Positions 20,262 through 33,000 of a DNA stretch of 64,000 nucleotides are shown one piece after another. How positions within the stretch are numbered: the first letter of the stretch is position 1; each line of letters opens with the position of its first letter. The notes under the pieces were generated by a model. That model searched no databases, had not been told where the DNA came from, and saw only the letters and a program-made list of their open reading frames with translations. The stretch is from Pleurotus djamor (Eukaryota; Basidiomycota; Agaricomycetes; Agaricales; Pleurotaceae), in NCBI GenBank assembly GCA_029747585.1, contig JAPEVF010000034.1, forward strand, positions 62,001 through 126,000, in the 5' to 3' direction. Made by a program: the position numbers and the translations under genes.

Positions 20262-20995
20262 TTGATACCCGGACACACTCGCTTGACCTCGGGTGCGTCA
20301 CTTTACACTCACACCATTTCCCTCAGTTTACGCCCTCTATCTCGTTTAGACTAAAGTCATTGCTGACTGGACGTCGCTTATGAACGATGTCCCCTTTGGT
20401 TGGTTATGTAGAAGCTTTATGCGACCAATCTCGTGTCAGAACCAACGCACCCTTCCCTTGTCCAAGCTTACATCTTCTTGCGCCAATAAACTTTCCTGGT
20501 CAATCGAATCTTGACGATTTAAGCGCGTTTCGTACGGATTCGCTCCGTCATCGCGTGTGATAAGCACATGAGTTTTCATAGCTTAGAGTATCAAAATTGA
20601 GGTGCCATCATAGCGGCATGCCCCAACCTCATTTCTATCGTGCTCGCTACTGTGACTCAAGCCTTGCAGAAGCTTGAATTCGACAGACTCTGATGAAGGG
20701 ACCCGGAAAGTCTATTCTCAGAGAGTGTCCACTGTCCATGAATTCGAGTTGAACGAATTTTTGACGACATTTTAGCCTGGTAAACGCAGACGTGTAGTAT
20801 TCAGTAAGATAGTCGGACTGAATATAACGCCTGGTACCCAGCTACCCTCTCTAGTAGGGGGTCTAACGAAATTTGTACGAAGTTCAAAGCGCCCAAGATG
20901 ATCACATGATTCCGAATGGAACGCGTCCGCGACGTGGTGTCTGCGCGCCTAACATCTCTATCTCTAACCACTTCCATGGCTAATATTTGCATATA
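20262..20995. other. Intergenic
   Basis: About 730 bp between two same-strand genes. No gene, repeat or obvious TATA box is seen. Confidence 0.5.
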
Positions 20996-22763
20996 ATGGC
21001 CGTATTTCCTACGCCCCGACCTCTTTCTACTGCCCTACTGCTCTCTATTTTGCCTGTGGCGGCTTGGTTCGTCGTAAGGCCGCTTCTGGACCCAGCACCT
21101 CAAATACCTGCTCTTTATGCATGTGTCGGGCTCTCATTGGCAGCGTTCTTGGCGACAATCTATCTCGTACCGTCACTGGGGCCTACGTTTATCAATGCTA
21201 ATCTCAAAGGACGCGATCTATTGAAAGTCTACAGCACCCCCATGTACGTACGCCTTGTGGATATGTCGCACAGTCGAGTTCTCATTTCAATGTTAGCCCA
21301 GAAAGCATGGGTCTTGTGTGTGCGTCGGTCTATATAATAGCACTGACATTGTTCATCCCCTTTGCGTTCTCCGACGCTCTCCTCGGACCCTCTGGAACGA
21401 CAGCGGCCCCAGAAGGCATCTCCGTTACGGAGTTTCCTCATAGACAAGTCCGTGCATTTGCATTTCGTTTTTCGCCATTCGCAATCCTTAACTCCTTTTG
21501 CTAGCTGGCGGTATACCTATCTTCATTGTTGTCGCTCTTGACCGCGACGCTGCTCGGGTTTCTCGACGATGTTTTCGATATTAGATGGAGACACAAACTT
21601 CCCATACCAATCATCGCTTCCATACCATTGTTAATGGTCTACTTTGCCGAACATGGCAACACGAACGTGGTTGTGCCTTTGCCATTCCGATTTATCTTTG
21701 GCGCTCTCGTCAATCTCGGTATGCCGTTTACCGAACGCTTGATTTTCCCGACTGAGCCTTCCTAGGGCCTCTGTACTATATTTACATGTCGTTACTGTCG
21801 ACATTCGCGACAAACTCCATTAATATTCTCGCTGGTATCAATGGCTCCGAGGTCTCTCAAGCTCTGATCATCGCCATCTCCGTCATTCTGAACGATATCC
21901 TATATCTTCCGTGGCCCGTGGGATTTCGCCTTCCCATCCATCTCCTGGGAAGTGCAGCTGAAGTGGAATTCGGCGGTGTATGGAAGGCTGGTATGGCGTA
22001 TGGGAGCAAGGAACTGGTTGAGAGACACCTGTTCAGTCTCTACTTCATGCTACCGCTCGTTTCCGTTTGCGCCGGGTTCATGTACCATAACTGGTCAGTC
22101 GTGCTCACTTGTCTGGATTGCATCATAAACTCATTGTGTGGTTGTTTAGGTACCCGGCCAGAGCGTTCCCCGGTGACACTCTGTGTTATATGACGGGAAT
22201 GGCGTTCGCTGTCGTCGGTATTCAAGGCCACTTCTCGAAAACCTTGCTCCTCTTCTTCATACCGCAAATCTTCAATTTCATCCTCTCATGTCCCCAACTC
22301 TTTGGATTGGTCCCTTGCCCGAGACATCGTGTACCAAGGTCAGTTTCTGGGATTCAACCAGCTATTGTAGTTACCCATTCTAGTTGTAGATTCGACTCCA
22401 ACACCAATCTCCTCCATCCTTCGAAGGCCATGTTTGAACGCCCCCCTTCGCGTTTATCCACGCTACTCCTGCGCGTCTTCGCCATGTTGGGTCTTGCGGA
22501 GATAACCCCACATCCCAAGTCTGGGGTAATCTTGGAGACGACCAACTTGACGATCCTGAATTTCCTGCTCGTTCGGTTGGGTCCTATGACGGAGAAGAAG
22601 TTGGTCAAGACGTTGATGCTCGTGCAGGTGGGTCACTGTCATAGTCCTCTTTTCTTGGCAGGTTTTTTTGAATGTGATGCGATGTCAGGTCGCGGGTAGT
22701 CTCTTCGCTTTCTTTATACGATACGGTCTAGCAGGCCTGCTGTACGACGGTGATCGACGATGA
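20996..22763 (+). CDS. ALG7: UDP-GlcNAc:dolichyl-phosphate GlcNAc-1-phosphate transferase (ALG7)
   Basis: ALG7 transfers GlcNAc-1-phosphate to dolichyl phosphate, the first step of N-glycan precursor synthesis at the ER membrane and the target of tunicamycin. Exons 20996-21243, 21297-21447, 21505-21718, 21766-22093, 22150-22338, 22390-22627 and 22689-22763 give 480 residues. Family marks are FINANLKGRDLLK with PESMGLVCA after intron 1, LLGFLDDVFDIRWRHK (catalytic Asp pair), ATNSINILAGINGSEVSQA, and NWYPARAFPGDTLCYMTGM. Around ten hydrophobic segments run along the chain. The short C-terminal exon FAFFIRYGLAGLLYDGDRR is typical of the family end. The ATG at 20996 is the first one; the frame extends three codons upstream only from a TTG. 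Confidence 0.95.
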
Positions 22764-23425
22764 AAAATGAGGCCTGATGGTTGTCGCCGCGATGCTGCGT
22801 GTACTCGTAAACTTGGCGTAAACTGTCCAGTGGAAAGGCTCCACAAGTGCAAGAACGCGACGTCGGAAACGAACAAAGCATAGCTTTGACTAAAAGCAGG
22901 ACCATTTCACACTGTCGAAATTTTGTATGTCCTCCCCTTGATGTGCACTATGTACACCGCCAATCTAGATTGTGGCGACCTGGTCTCAAACTTCAACCCA
23001 CCAAGTCATCAACGCTGAAGAACGTCTCGCTAAACTATCGCTTTGCTTTGCCCCTTCCTCCGCTACCCCGCAAAAACTCTCAAGCTTAAAAGCAGCTCTT
23101 GATGATTTAGGAGATAGAGCGCGGTTTGCGCGTTCCATGGGGCGCACACAAGAGTTTTTGAGAGCATGAACTTGTGTGAAGCGGGTTTAAGGGTCAAGAT
23201 GTGACTAGCACCGGCGTAGCTGACCTCCGGGTAGTAACGTCAACTGAATTTATTGAGGGGAGCCGTCGGGGTTTGTTGCATCCCTTCCCTTAGGCGGCTT
23301 CTGCCGTTTGAGACGGGTCCACGGAATCACATGCTCCGTTTGGGAGGGATTTCTTCCCCTATATATATAACCCTGCATTTCCGAGGTCGCGTTTACCATC
23401 TCTCATCCCGACCACCACCATCACA
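22764..23425. other. Intergenic with a possible short coding exon
   Basis: From 22969 to 23169 the plus strand is open and reads QTSTHQVINAEERLAKLSLC and further, ending TQEFLRA. It is preceded by a good acceptor (CAATCTAG at 22961-22968) and could be the second exon of a small gene, but I cannot find an ATG-bearing first exon that joins in frame. The last 250 bp are the isocitrate lyase promoter. Confidence 0.35.
23360..23370 (+). promoter_or_regulatory. TATA box of isocitrate lyase
   Basis: TATATATATAA lies about 56 bp before the ATG at 23426. A strong TATA box fits a gene that is highly inducible by carbon source. Confidence 0.65.
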
Positions 23426-25318
23426 ATGGCCAACGAACGCGCTGATTTCCAAACTGAAGTTGCTCAAGTCGAGCTTTGGTGGAAGGTGAGCTCGTCTCTG
23501 AAAGTGCAGAGAAGTGAACATTGACACTGGAACATCAGAACCCCCGTTTTGCGAGGGTAAAGCGCCCCTACACTGCGGCCCAGGTCGTTTCGAAGAGGGG
23601 GACGTTGCCCATCCAATACCCTTCCAATGTGTTGGGTAAGAAGCTTTGGGCCATTTTGGCGTCTCATGCCAAGCATGGTACACCTTCGCACACCTACGGA
23701 GCGTAAGTTATAGTCAATGGTTTGCGTCGGGTTTCCGATACTCATTGCATTCTGTAGTCTTGACCCCGTCCAAGTGACTCAAATGGCGAAGTACCTCGAG
23801 ACCGTGTATGTTTCGGGATGGCAATGCTCTAGCACGGCGTCCAGCACCAACGAGCCTGGACCCGATCTTGCTGGTATGTCCCCCTTTTCTTTCCGTCGTT
23901 AGAACCGGTTCCTGAATGGCCCGCTCGCAGACTACCCCTCGAACACCGTCCCCAACAAGGTCGAGCACCTTTTCATGGCCCAGCTGTTCCACGATCGTAA
24001 GCAGCGCGAGGCTCGTTCCAACCTTGCTCCCGAGGTCCTTGAAAAGACCCCCTACATCGACTATCTCCGCCCCATCGTTGCTGATGCCGACACCGGCCAT
24101 GGTGGTCTCACGGCCATCATGAAGCTCGCTAAGATGTTCGTGGAGAAGGGCGCTGCTGGTATCCATGTTGAAGATCAAGCCCCTGGAACGAAGAAGTGCG
24201 GACATATGGCCGGCAAAGTTTTGGTGNCTATCCAAGAACACATCAATCGACTTGTCGCCATCCGTCTCCAATTTGATATCATGGGAGTCGAGAACCTTGT
24301 GATCGCCCGAACGGACTCCGAAGCCGCTACCCTCATCACTTCCAATATCGACGACCGTGATCATGCCTTCATCTTGGGTTGCACGAACCCCGAGTTGGCT
24401 CCTTTGGCTACCGTCATGGTTGAGGCTGAGGCTGCTGGAAAGTCGGGCGAGGAACTCCAAGCCATAGAGGACCAATGGATCGCCGCTGCTGGTCTCCAAC
24501 GCTTCTCCGTCACCCTTGCTGAGGCCCTCCGCAAGGAGGGTGCTACTATCAAGGAGATCACCCAATTCCAAACTCGCGTTGCCCGTGTCTCCTCCACCCG
24601 CGCCGTCGCCATTGCGAAGAACGACTTCGGCTTGAAGCGTGTCCCTTACTGGAACTGGGATGCTCCTCGCACTCGTGAGGGCTACTACCGCTACGAGGGT
24701 GGAACTGAGTGCGCCATCAACCGTGCTATCGCCTTCGGTCCCTACGCCGACCTCTTGTGGATGGAGACCAAGAAGCCTGTGTTGTCGCAAGCTAAGCAAT
24801 TTGCTTGCGGTGTTCACAAGGCTCTGCCCGGTCACTGGCTCGCCTACAATTTGTCACCCTCCTTCAACTGGGATGCTGCTGGTCTCGGCGAGCGGGACAT
24901 GGAGTCCTTCGTCTGGGAGCTTGGCAAGCTCGGCTTCGTCTGGCAATTCATCACTGTATGTCATTTCTTCCGTCGCTTCGTCATCGGTAACTTACCAGTA
25001 CTCCCTCTTTAGCTTGGTGGTCTCCACTCCAATGGTTTCATCTCTGACCTCTTCGCTAAGAACTACGCCAAGACTGGCATGAAGGCTTACGTCGAGCTCA
25101 TCCAACGCCAGGAACGTGAAATTGGCTGTGACGTCCTTACTCATCAACGCGTACGTTCCTCTTTGTCCTCATCTGTGTATGCTAATTGACCCGCTCTTTC
25201 TTAGTGGAGTGGTGCCGACTACGCGGACAATCTCCTCAAAACTGTCACTGGTGGTGTTTCGTCCACCGCTGCCATGGGTGCCGGTGTTACGGAATCCCAG
25301 TTCTCCGCAAAATTGTAG
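23426..25318 (+). CDS. ICL1: Isocitrate lyase, peroxisomal (glyoxylate cycle)
   Basis: Isocitrate lyase splits isocitrate into glyoxylate and succinate, allowing growth on acetate, ethanol or fatty acids; in wood-decay fungi it also feeds oxalate synthesis. Exons 23426-23485, 23539-23702, 23758-23873, 23931-24955, 25013-25150 and 25205-25318 give 538 residues. The hallmark KKCGH, with its catalytic Cys, lies near residue 202, preceded by [12 protein letters not shown] and [23 protein letters not shown] and [13 protein letters not shown] are further family blocks. The last three residues are AKL, a type 1 peroxisomal targeting signal. One N at about 24227 is in a Val-x-Ile stretch. Codon use is strongly biased to C-ending codons, consistent with high expression. 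Confidence 0.97.
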
Positions 25319-25414
25319 AGTTGTCGTTGGCTAGCTACATTTTTTGTTTATTTCGCATTGTATCGTCATCTCTTGGTTTCATTTTGCAATAATTCAACGC
25401 ATTCATCATCGCGC

Positions 25415-26968
25415 ATGGAATCAAATAATTTGTTTGACACTATTTTCGAAGTCTCGCCTTCTTGCTCCTCAACACCTTCGATGGCCCCCGCCATGGCACA
25501 CCGAGACTGGTCACCGTCGTTTATGGGGAATAACAGGAGTCGCAAAAAGTTTGCTACAAAACGCCAGCTGCACATTCTCGAAACCGCCTTTGACAAAAAT
25601 CCTCAACCAAGCCAGGCTGAGAAAGCCGCGTTATCGCGTACCACGGGCATGTTGGTGGCCTGCACTTTTCTTACATCAAGCTCGGGGCTGATTTCACGAA
25701 AACCATGATAGGGATATCGTATGGATTTCAGACTGGTTCGGACGGAGGAGGAGGAGGTCGTCGTCTCGGCCCAAGCGTACTACGAGTCGTGACTCTCGTT
25801 CTTCGAAGGACCCGTCGGTTTCGAGTACTTCCGCTGGCAAGTTTGCGACACTCTTTAAGCGTCATGAATGGACTCGGTACTCGAGCGAGCCTAGGGCGGA
25901 CGGTGTCGATACTAGTACATCAAGAGCGAGTCCTTCCATCGTTGATGCTGGAACTGGCGATATTACGCCCTTCTTTTACCGATTTGACTCGGTCATGCCT
26001 CCTTCCGCAGTTGATAACGCACAGACTAGCTCTCTTGAAGATGACGATGATGGTGGATCGATACCTGGGCGAGTTGAATCCAAGGAGGGCGAATCATCAA
26101 GTCATATACCACCTACATCCCTGGCTATTACTTCTGCCAATGATCCTCCTGGTGTCCAAATCGGCGAGACAATACCTGTACCTCTAGCCCACTCCCCCTC
26201 ACTTGGATATATCCCTGCGGCTTTCCCGTCTTTTGGCACGATGTCTGGTTTCCTGGACGCTCGCCCCGGTCTTCCTTCTCAAGGAATTCCTCGATTCCAA
26301 GTTGTCCCAGACCCTGTTATCTACCGCCCCGAACTTTTTCTCTCGCCTGGAGTCTCTCTTGCTTTCAAATCCTCAGAAGCTTATTCTCAACTCAGCGATG
26401 TGCATCTCTCCCCATTACACGTACAGTATCAATATCTGGAAGGATCAGCGACGCGTCACTCAAATTTTGGCGGACCTCCCAGTTCTTGTTACGTCAACAA
26501 CGATCCATTTTTACGTCAAGTCGACGCAAGCCACAGTAACAATGGTGCTGGTGCTAGTGGTGCTGCTTCCTACAGTTTCTCATCAAGCGGATTCCAAACT
26601 CGATCCACATCGATTCAACCTTCGTTTTCGTTTTCGTCACAGGCTTCACAGAGTTTACCTCTGTCGTTCAAGATCAAGCTTCGCGATCTGAATGCACATC
26701 ACAACGCTATGGTTGCCTTGAATCAGCTGTATGACCAGGAGTTCGGAGGATTCGAATGGTATGATCCCGAGTTGATGATCCAAGCGGAATCTGGAGGTGA
26801 CGAGTTGCTTGATACCTTGCGTTTGTTTCTTGCCATCTTGACTGTTTTCTGCCTCTAGCTGAACTGTTCGGGCCTCTTCCCGACACTACGCACATCAACT
26901 CGACTAGAATCACACGGTATGACAACAAGGAGAACGAAGACCCGATGTTACCAACATGTGGAGCTTGA
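25415..26968 (+). CDS. Homeodomain protein with non-standard recognition helix
   Basis: Exon 1 (25415-25650) encodes the first two helices (RSRKKFATKRQLHILETAF, then KAALSRTTG). A 61-nt intron (25651-25711) interrupts codon 40, and exon 2 supplies MDIVWISDWFGRRRRRSSSR. By homeodomain numbering, L16, F20, W48, F49 and R53 are in place, but position 50 is Gly and position 51, an almost invariant DNA-contacting Asn, is Arg. The rest (about 390 residues) is disordered, Ser/Pro/Phe-rich. The open frame stops at 26858, but a 38-nt intron (26821-26858) would join to PELFGPLPDTTHINSTRITR and a stop at 26968, which reads better. The ATG could also be 25481. It starts only 97 bp after the isocitrate lyase stop. 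It is probably a nuclear regulator; target unknown. Confidence 0.8.
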
Positions 26969-27248
26969 TCGGGGGAGTAGAAAAACATGTAGATGTCTTC
27001 ATTTTTAGGGTTCTCTCTTTCTGCTGGATCCGCGTGGAGTTTTCGGTTTTTCTTTACTTCTTTTTCTCATGTTTTGCGTCACGGACCATGGACCATGGAT
27101 GTCTGATATCCTTCTTAGATTACGATACGGTATAATATAACCATCGGACCTAATAGAATCATAGTAATGTCGACATTATGGAAATCAGGATATGGACAAT
27201 GCTCAAGTGCTCATGGTTGTACCGAAAATTGTGGCCCGTTAAATTTTC

Positions 27249-29339
27249 CTACGGAGCGTGCAAATGGGTTTGTTGACCGAGAGAGAATTTATGCACGGTT
27301 TCAGCTGCATCGGCAGCATACAAGCAAAGGCCATCGTCTTGCGTTGTAACGTGTATTGATGAGATGCGACAGGGGAATGTAGTCGAAAAGAGGGATTTAT
27401 TGTGATTGCGAGGATGCTGGGCATCGAGATGTGCTGTGGTCGGGTTGGGGATGGGTTGGTATATCGGTTGACCAGTTTGCAAAGACCATGCACGGATGAT
27501 GTTGTCTTCTCCGGCAGCGAATATGAAGTCGTGAGCTGGATCCACTGTGATGCCCTGCCGTAATGGAAGAGTCAAATGTTAAAACTCATAGTTGGGAGAT
27601 TGGGAGAACGAGGACGTACGAGACGTCTGGATAATGAATTTACGTGGCCGTTGAAGATATGGATTGGGCGTTTCTCTGATAGGAAACGGAGGTCGTACGT
27701 TGCTAGCTGAAGGGTTGAGTCAGTAAAATGAGTGTTATACGTAGATACGTAGACGCTGGTTTCGTATCGTCAGGTCGTGGATCAAGCGAGGACTTACGTG
27801 ACCGTTGAGTGAACTGGTTAGGAGTTGCCATTGTCTTACTAAGTCCAGATGTATTATCGAGGAGATTTGATTGTGAGCATCGCCTCTATTTCCATTTCCT
27901 TTGGTATTGCGTGAGGACGAGGATGAGTGAGACGGTCCGTTGAATAGTTTCAAGGTGTCAGGTTTGTCGGAGCGTAGGTCGAAGCGTGTTATGGCGCCAT
28001 TACGAGAACCGGCGTATACGAGGGAGTCCTTTCAATCCCGAAATTAAAGTGTAATGAAGATAGACGGATTGATAAGTGGGTTGTTGTTGATTGATGAAGG
28101 GGAAGGAGATGATAAGAAGGTGGGTTGCGTCACGGAGATTAACGTTTACAAGGCATCAGAGGAGGTCCGGGGGAAGACGTTGGGAGTGAATTGACATACC
28201 GAGCTGTGGACGGCGAGTACGTCACTTTGGGTTTCTAGAAACCGGAGGGGTGGACCGACTTCGATGTCTTCCAAGTAGACTGCTCGTCTTTCGGATCCTG
28301 GTTCGTAGTTTATAGAATGTCGATACGTGTGGGTTGGCAGTGAGAGCTCACCGATAACAAGGGATTTCCCGGAAAGGTGACTATCCCATATTTCGTGCAG
28401 TCCTTTGATGCTGAATATGGTAGAGTGAGAGCTGGCATAGGCGAAAAGTAAGAACAACGGAGTTATTTATTTGTGGAAGGAAGATCAATGACGAACCTGG
28501 GTGAATCAAGGTTCAAAACGGCTATTTTAGCGGTAGNACCAGCGGAAGTTGCTCTTCACAAAACAAAGAAGAAATTAGTGGTGTACTTGGGTCATATGAG
28601 CGTCCATGCCGAGAAGACTTACATACAGCGAGGTCCGCTGATGGACATAGAGGATATCTACCGATCCATGAGTCAATGAGGAAGAAAGGGTGTGTAGGCG
28701 GTACCTCNGTAATCGGATTCAGGTTGAATTCCATGGTCCAATTCATCGATTGGAGACTAGGCGGGGGCTCTCCTGANACNTCACTAGCTTGGAGGGAGGT
28801 TGCANGGTATATCCAACCNTTAGNGTCGCCTATGAGATAGNGGGCTTGGCCTCCTTCNGTGGAGGCTGGANCCATCTAACATNAGAGNAGGTGTTAGAGG
28901 CNNCCGATGACNCCGGCTGATTTATTTGAGTTACCACAAAGTTGGTTATACNGCCAATCAATGGCACGACTGCGTGGTCTTNTCGGGAGGTAGAAGCAAG
29001 CATGGAAGCTTCCAATTCACTGCAAAAGAAGCGGGAGGTAAACATATTGCTTTGCATTCGCTTTAAAAATATNATATCCAATACGAACTGGCGGAGAGTA
29101 TCCCTTGTGCAGGAAGACGTGACATTAAGGAGTTTGTCTCGATAATTGGAACATGCGAGGCGTCGCCTTTTGGTACTGTAAATTACTTCCTGTTCTGGAG
29201 AGCTCTCTACTTGTGGTATTCTATTCGTCGGGCGCGGATTAGCACNAGGAGTCTTAGAGTGACTTGGCCTGGAGGACAGAGGGAAGTATCTGTTCTTCGC
29301 CTCGTCGTAGTAGAAGCCTGGTAGCTGTTTTGGTGGCAT
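27249..29339 (-). CDS. DCAF4-like WD40-repeat protein
   Basis: The N-terminus MPPKQLPGFYYDEAKNRYF matches the start of DCAF4/WDR21 proteins, which act as substrate receptors or adaptors of CUL4-DDB1 ubiquitin ligases. Downstream exons give WD40-type strands: YLIGD..GWIY near 28850, GSRNGAITRFDLRSDKPDTL around 28000, HLDLVRQWQLLTSSLNGH near 27830, and the last repeat DFIFAAGEDNIIRAWSLQTG near 27520. The gene has at least seven short introns and many N symbols between 28530 and 29350, so the exact exon map there is uncertain. The stop is at 27249-27251. The start at 29339 is the first ATG in the frame; upstream codons begin with TTG. The function as a CRL4 receptor is by family resemblance. Confidence 0.75.
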
Positions 29340-30056
29340 NCCTGGGTCCNAGTCGAACTTGGTGGGACGCAAGCGCTGTTCTGGGCGCTTGGCNCAGNCT
29401 TGGTAGAAATTTCACTTCAACNTTCCTTCNNCNNNNNNNGACGACNNCNNAAATTCCAAGCCTCTCAGCTCCGCTCGCTGTANGAGATTTTCACGACATG
29501 TAAGNACTTNNNGCTCACGTACGTACAAGTNNTNCAAGTGCGCCAGANAGTCAAGTATGTAATCGTCCGCCTTTACCGAGGCGGATTTTTCCGTGGCTGT
29601 TGTGATTTTTTACATGGCTTGGGTGAATCACAGGGTCGTGATATGGCCTTGGGAAGATGATTGCTGTTGGTAACAGAANNNANGTTGAGCAGCGCCCGGA
29701 TGTTGATGTCNCTGTCGACGTCGACGCCGACGCCGACTGTAAGAGCCAAAGTCAAAGTCAAGTCTGTGGCCAGCTTCTTATTACGCGTATTGGCGTTTTG
29801 TCGTGGTTGTCAGGGAACGATTGCGAGTCGACTTGAGAAAGTCTTGGAGCAGCGTGATCGCATTACAGCTGTTATTTTTTACATAAATAGNCCAACAATT
29901 CAAATTCAGCCGTTCGCCATCGACGTTGCATGTGCTCTCGCCCTTGTCCCCAAACCGCGACGACCGTTTCCTCGACCACCACATTATTTCTCCGGCGGGC
30001 AGGAAACTCAAAGGAGCCTATAGCGTATATCATCATAATTTTTCACACCTCTGCAC
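29340..30056. promoter_or_regulatory. Divergent promoter region of the DCAF4-like and RA-PH genes
   Basis: About 717 bp separate two diverging start codons. The left third contains clusters of N symbols (29427-29540). A short GTCGACGTCGACGCCGACGCCGAC-like triplet run lies near 29712-29736. No gene is seen. Confidence 0.45.
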
Positions 30057-33000
30057 ATGGCTGCCCTGCTGGCCTTCGCCGGAACCCCAAATATCCTACC
30101 GATTCACCGTTCTCAGGGCGACCCCGTTTCCGTCTCTAAAACCGACAAAATCCATCCTTTAACCATTTCGCCACAGTTCCAGCAGCAACAGCGAGACCTT
30201 TTGCTCAACGCCCTCGCGCGAGGCGGTTTCATAGAGCTCGAGAGCCCCGTAGAAGAGCTACCGGGGCGTATATACGTGAAGGATCCGCCGCGTCGCACTG
30301 GCCTGCATAGCGTGAGTTTCGCGTATTTCTGGGATCATAGTATACTATTTCTTCTTTCTGGGTGGTTCTTCGCTGGACTTCTGTTCAGGAACATCACCCA
30401 TCTCAACAAACTCGCAATTTCGCAATGGGCGACCGTTACGAGACGAACTACCCACGATGCCTCGTTGCTTCTTGTCCCTTACCATTTAATCTCGAGTTTG
30501 ATATGCTTGGATCTCACGATGAATTTCTGCAGCCAGACATATACCCCTCCCTAGAATCCTCTACGACCGCTTTGGACGCGTTCCCCCCCTCAACTGCGCA
30601 TTCCTTCGAGCTACCAACGTCCATGGCCAAGAAACGCCGTTCATTGCAGTCAATCCTCATACCATCCTTCTTGAATTCACCCCCTTCAAGCCTACCAACA
30701 TCCCCCACGTCATCATACGCGTCAAGAGCGCGTTCTCATTCGTCTGGTTCAGAGTTGATTTATCACCCCCCTCTTGATGGTGACCTCCTCGCGCGCCCAA
30801 GCTCGTCTAGAGCATCCCCGTCTCCACCACCTTTCCCCTTGGANTGAGGACCCTTTCGCGAGATTAGAGTCAACATCCACAGCAGCGTCTCCACTTGTTC
30901 AACCAAGTTCGAGCACTCCTTCCAGACCAACCGTGTCTGCCCCTTCGACGCCCCGTTCACCGCTACTCCCCTTCTGCGACATCTCCTGCTAGTCGTCTCA
31001 GCCCGCCCTTTCGTTCATCGCCCGCAACGGTAACATCATTCCAGAGCCCGCGTGCGCATCCCGCCCATAGTCGCCCAGCTTTTACCCCTCGGCCATCTCT
31101 GCCTTCGCTACATACTCTGGCTCAGATGAACATATACCTTCCTCGGAAGGTACGAGCCCTCTTTCGTTTACGTGGCCTGTCTCAGTGAAACTGACATTTC
31201 ATTCTAGATTCGAAAGGGTAAGGTTGGCGCCCGCCTTCCCTATGAACCTTGGGATGATCAAACACCACCAACGTTCGATCAGAACGGCGCGCTACCTGGC
31301 CCATCAACGCACAACGCACCTCCCCCGAGTACACCTGATTTCACCAGTGACTTGGATACCGACTTCCTAGACTTTTCAGATGATCATGATAACGACGACG
31401 ATGACCAAGATGATGATGATTATTTTGATGACTCGACCATCGAAGTGGGCCCGCCTAGCGGGTTTTCCACGTCTGAACTGTTCAACACAGATAGCGTTGA
31501 ACCACCGACGACCCTCTCACGATCACCCTCTGCTACCGATGCTTCTTTGACTCTTTCACGTTCCATTTCTGTATCTTCTTCCAGTTCCCTCTCGGATGCG
31601 GACGAATACGATCGGCCCTTAATCAGCGCAGATAGTTCCCGGCGATCGAACGATTCCCAGCATAGCACTTCAAGTCAACCACACTCATCTTCTGCTGAGA
31701 GTGACAGCGACATTCCTCGCTCGCCGCCCGATGATGGGTACTTTTGCTTCCCACGGTCCACATCGCCAGGTAATGAGTCTAATGATGGTGACTACGAGCA
31801 TCATCAAGATGGGATTGACATGCCGTTTCATCCTTTGGACCGTACACCCCATCACTCTCTTTACTTCCACCGCTCGAACTCACTTGGCATGGGTAACGCG
31901 GAGTCGTCTTTCGAAGCTGGATCTTCTGCGGGCACCGTTCGAGGCAGCTCTTTACATGCCTGGGCCATGTCTAGGAGTCGACGACATTCCACGAAATGGA
32001 TAGGGAATGATACGAGCAGCGAGACAGTGGATGGTTCGGACTGGCGCACGGGTTCGAACGGCAATTATTCTTCGCAGTATTCTGGGGGTTCCGGGGGTAA
32101 TAGTGGGTATGGAAGAACTTCTGGAGGCCGTGGTGAGGGTGGTGGTGGGTATAACGGCTATAATGGAGGTGGAAGGGGAAATGGCGGAAGCGGTGGCGAT
32201 GATGGGGATGACCGACGTGGACGACGTGGCCGTGATGCGTATGGACATCAACCGGCGTTCCCCTCAGACACTGAGGACGAGAGTGAGTCTGATGACGACT
32301 ATGGGGTCCCCTCCGCGTCGAATTCGAAGAAGGATATTCCTGCTGAATATTCTGCGTCGGACGACGATGTTCCTCTTGCACAGCGTATCCCAACCGCGTT
32401 GACTGCTCAAAAGTCCATTCGCTTGAAAGTTCGAGCGGAAAGGGATCAGCGGCGGAAGGAGAGGGCTGCGAAAGCTGCTGCCCAAACTCAACAACAGCCA
32501 CGGATGCCTATGTCAGCCATGAATCCACCCTTCCAGACAATGCCCCCCATGACGGCGGAGCCTACCACTCGCACCGGCCGCCAACGTACGATGACCATGC
32601 CTAGTAACACTGCTCGACCTTTTGCCGCTGAAGAATTGACACGTAGGTTGGCGGCAACGCAGATACCTGACATGCCAACTCGGTCTAAATCGAGGTCAAG
32701 GCGTCCTTCTGATGACTATGACACTCGTCAACCTGTTCCGGAGATGCCTTCGCGTTCTGCTAAGGCTCGATCGCGACCTGCTTCCCCCGATCGTGCACCT
32801 CGCTCTGTCCCAGATTTACCTACTCGTTCGGCAAGGTCAAGGTCAAGACCTCCTTCCCCAGACCGATCCGTGCCTAATGGACAGTTTGACGCTGGACGCA
32901 CCCTGCGACCCATGAGGTCGTTTCATAGGCCCAACACGCGTCCAGTTGTTGATCATTCCATTCCGCTACCCAGTCCCAATGACTTCAATCAAGGGCTAGC

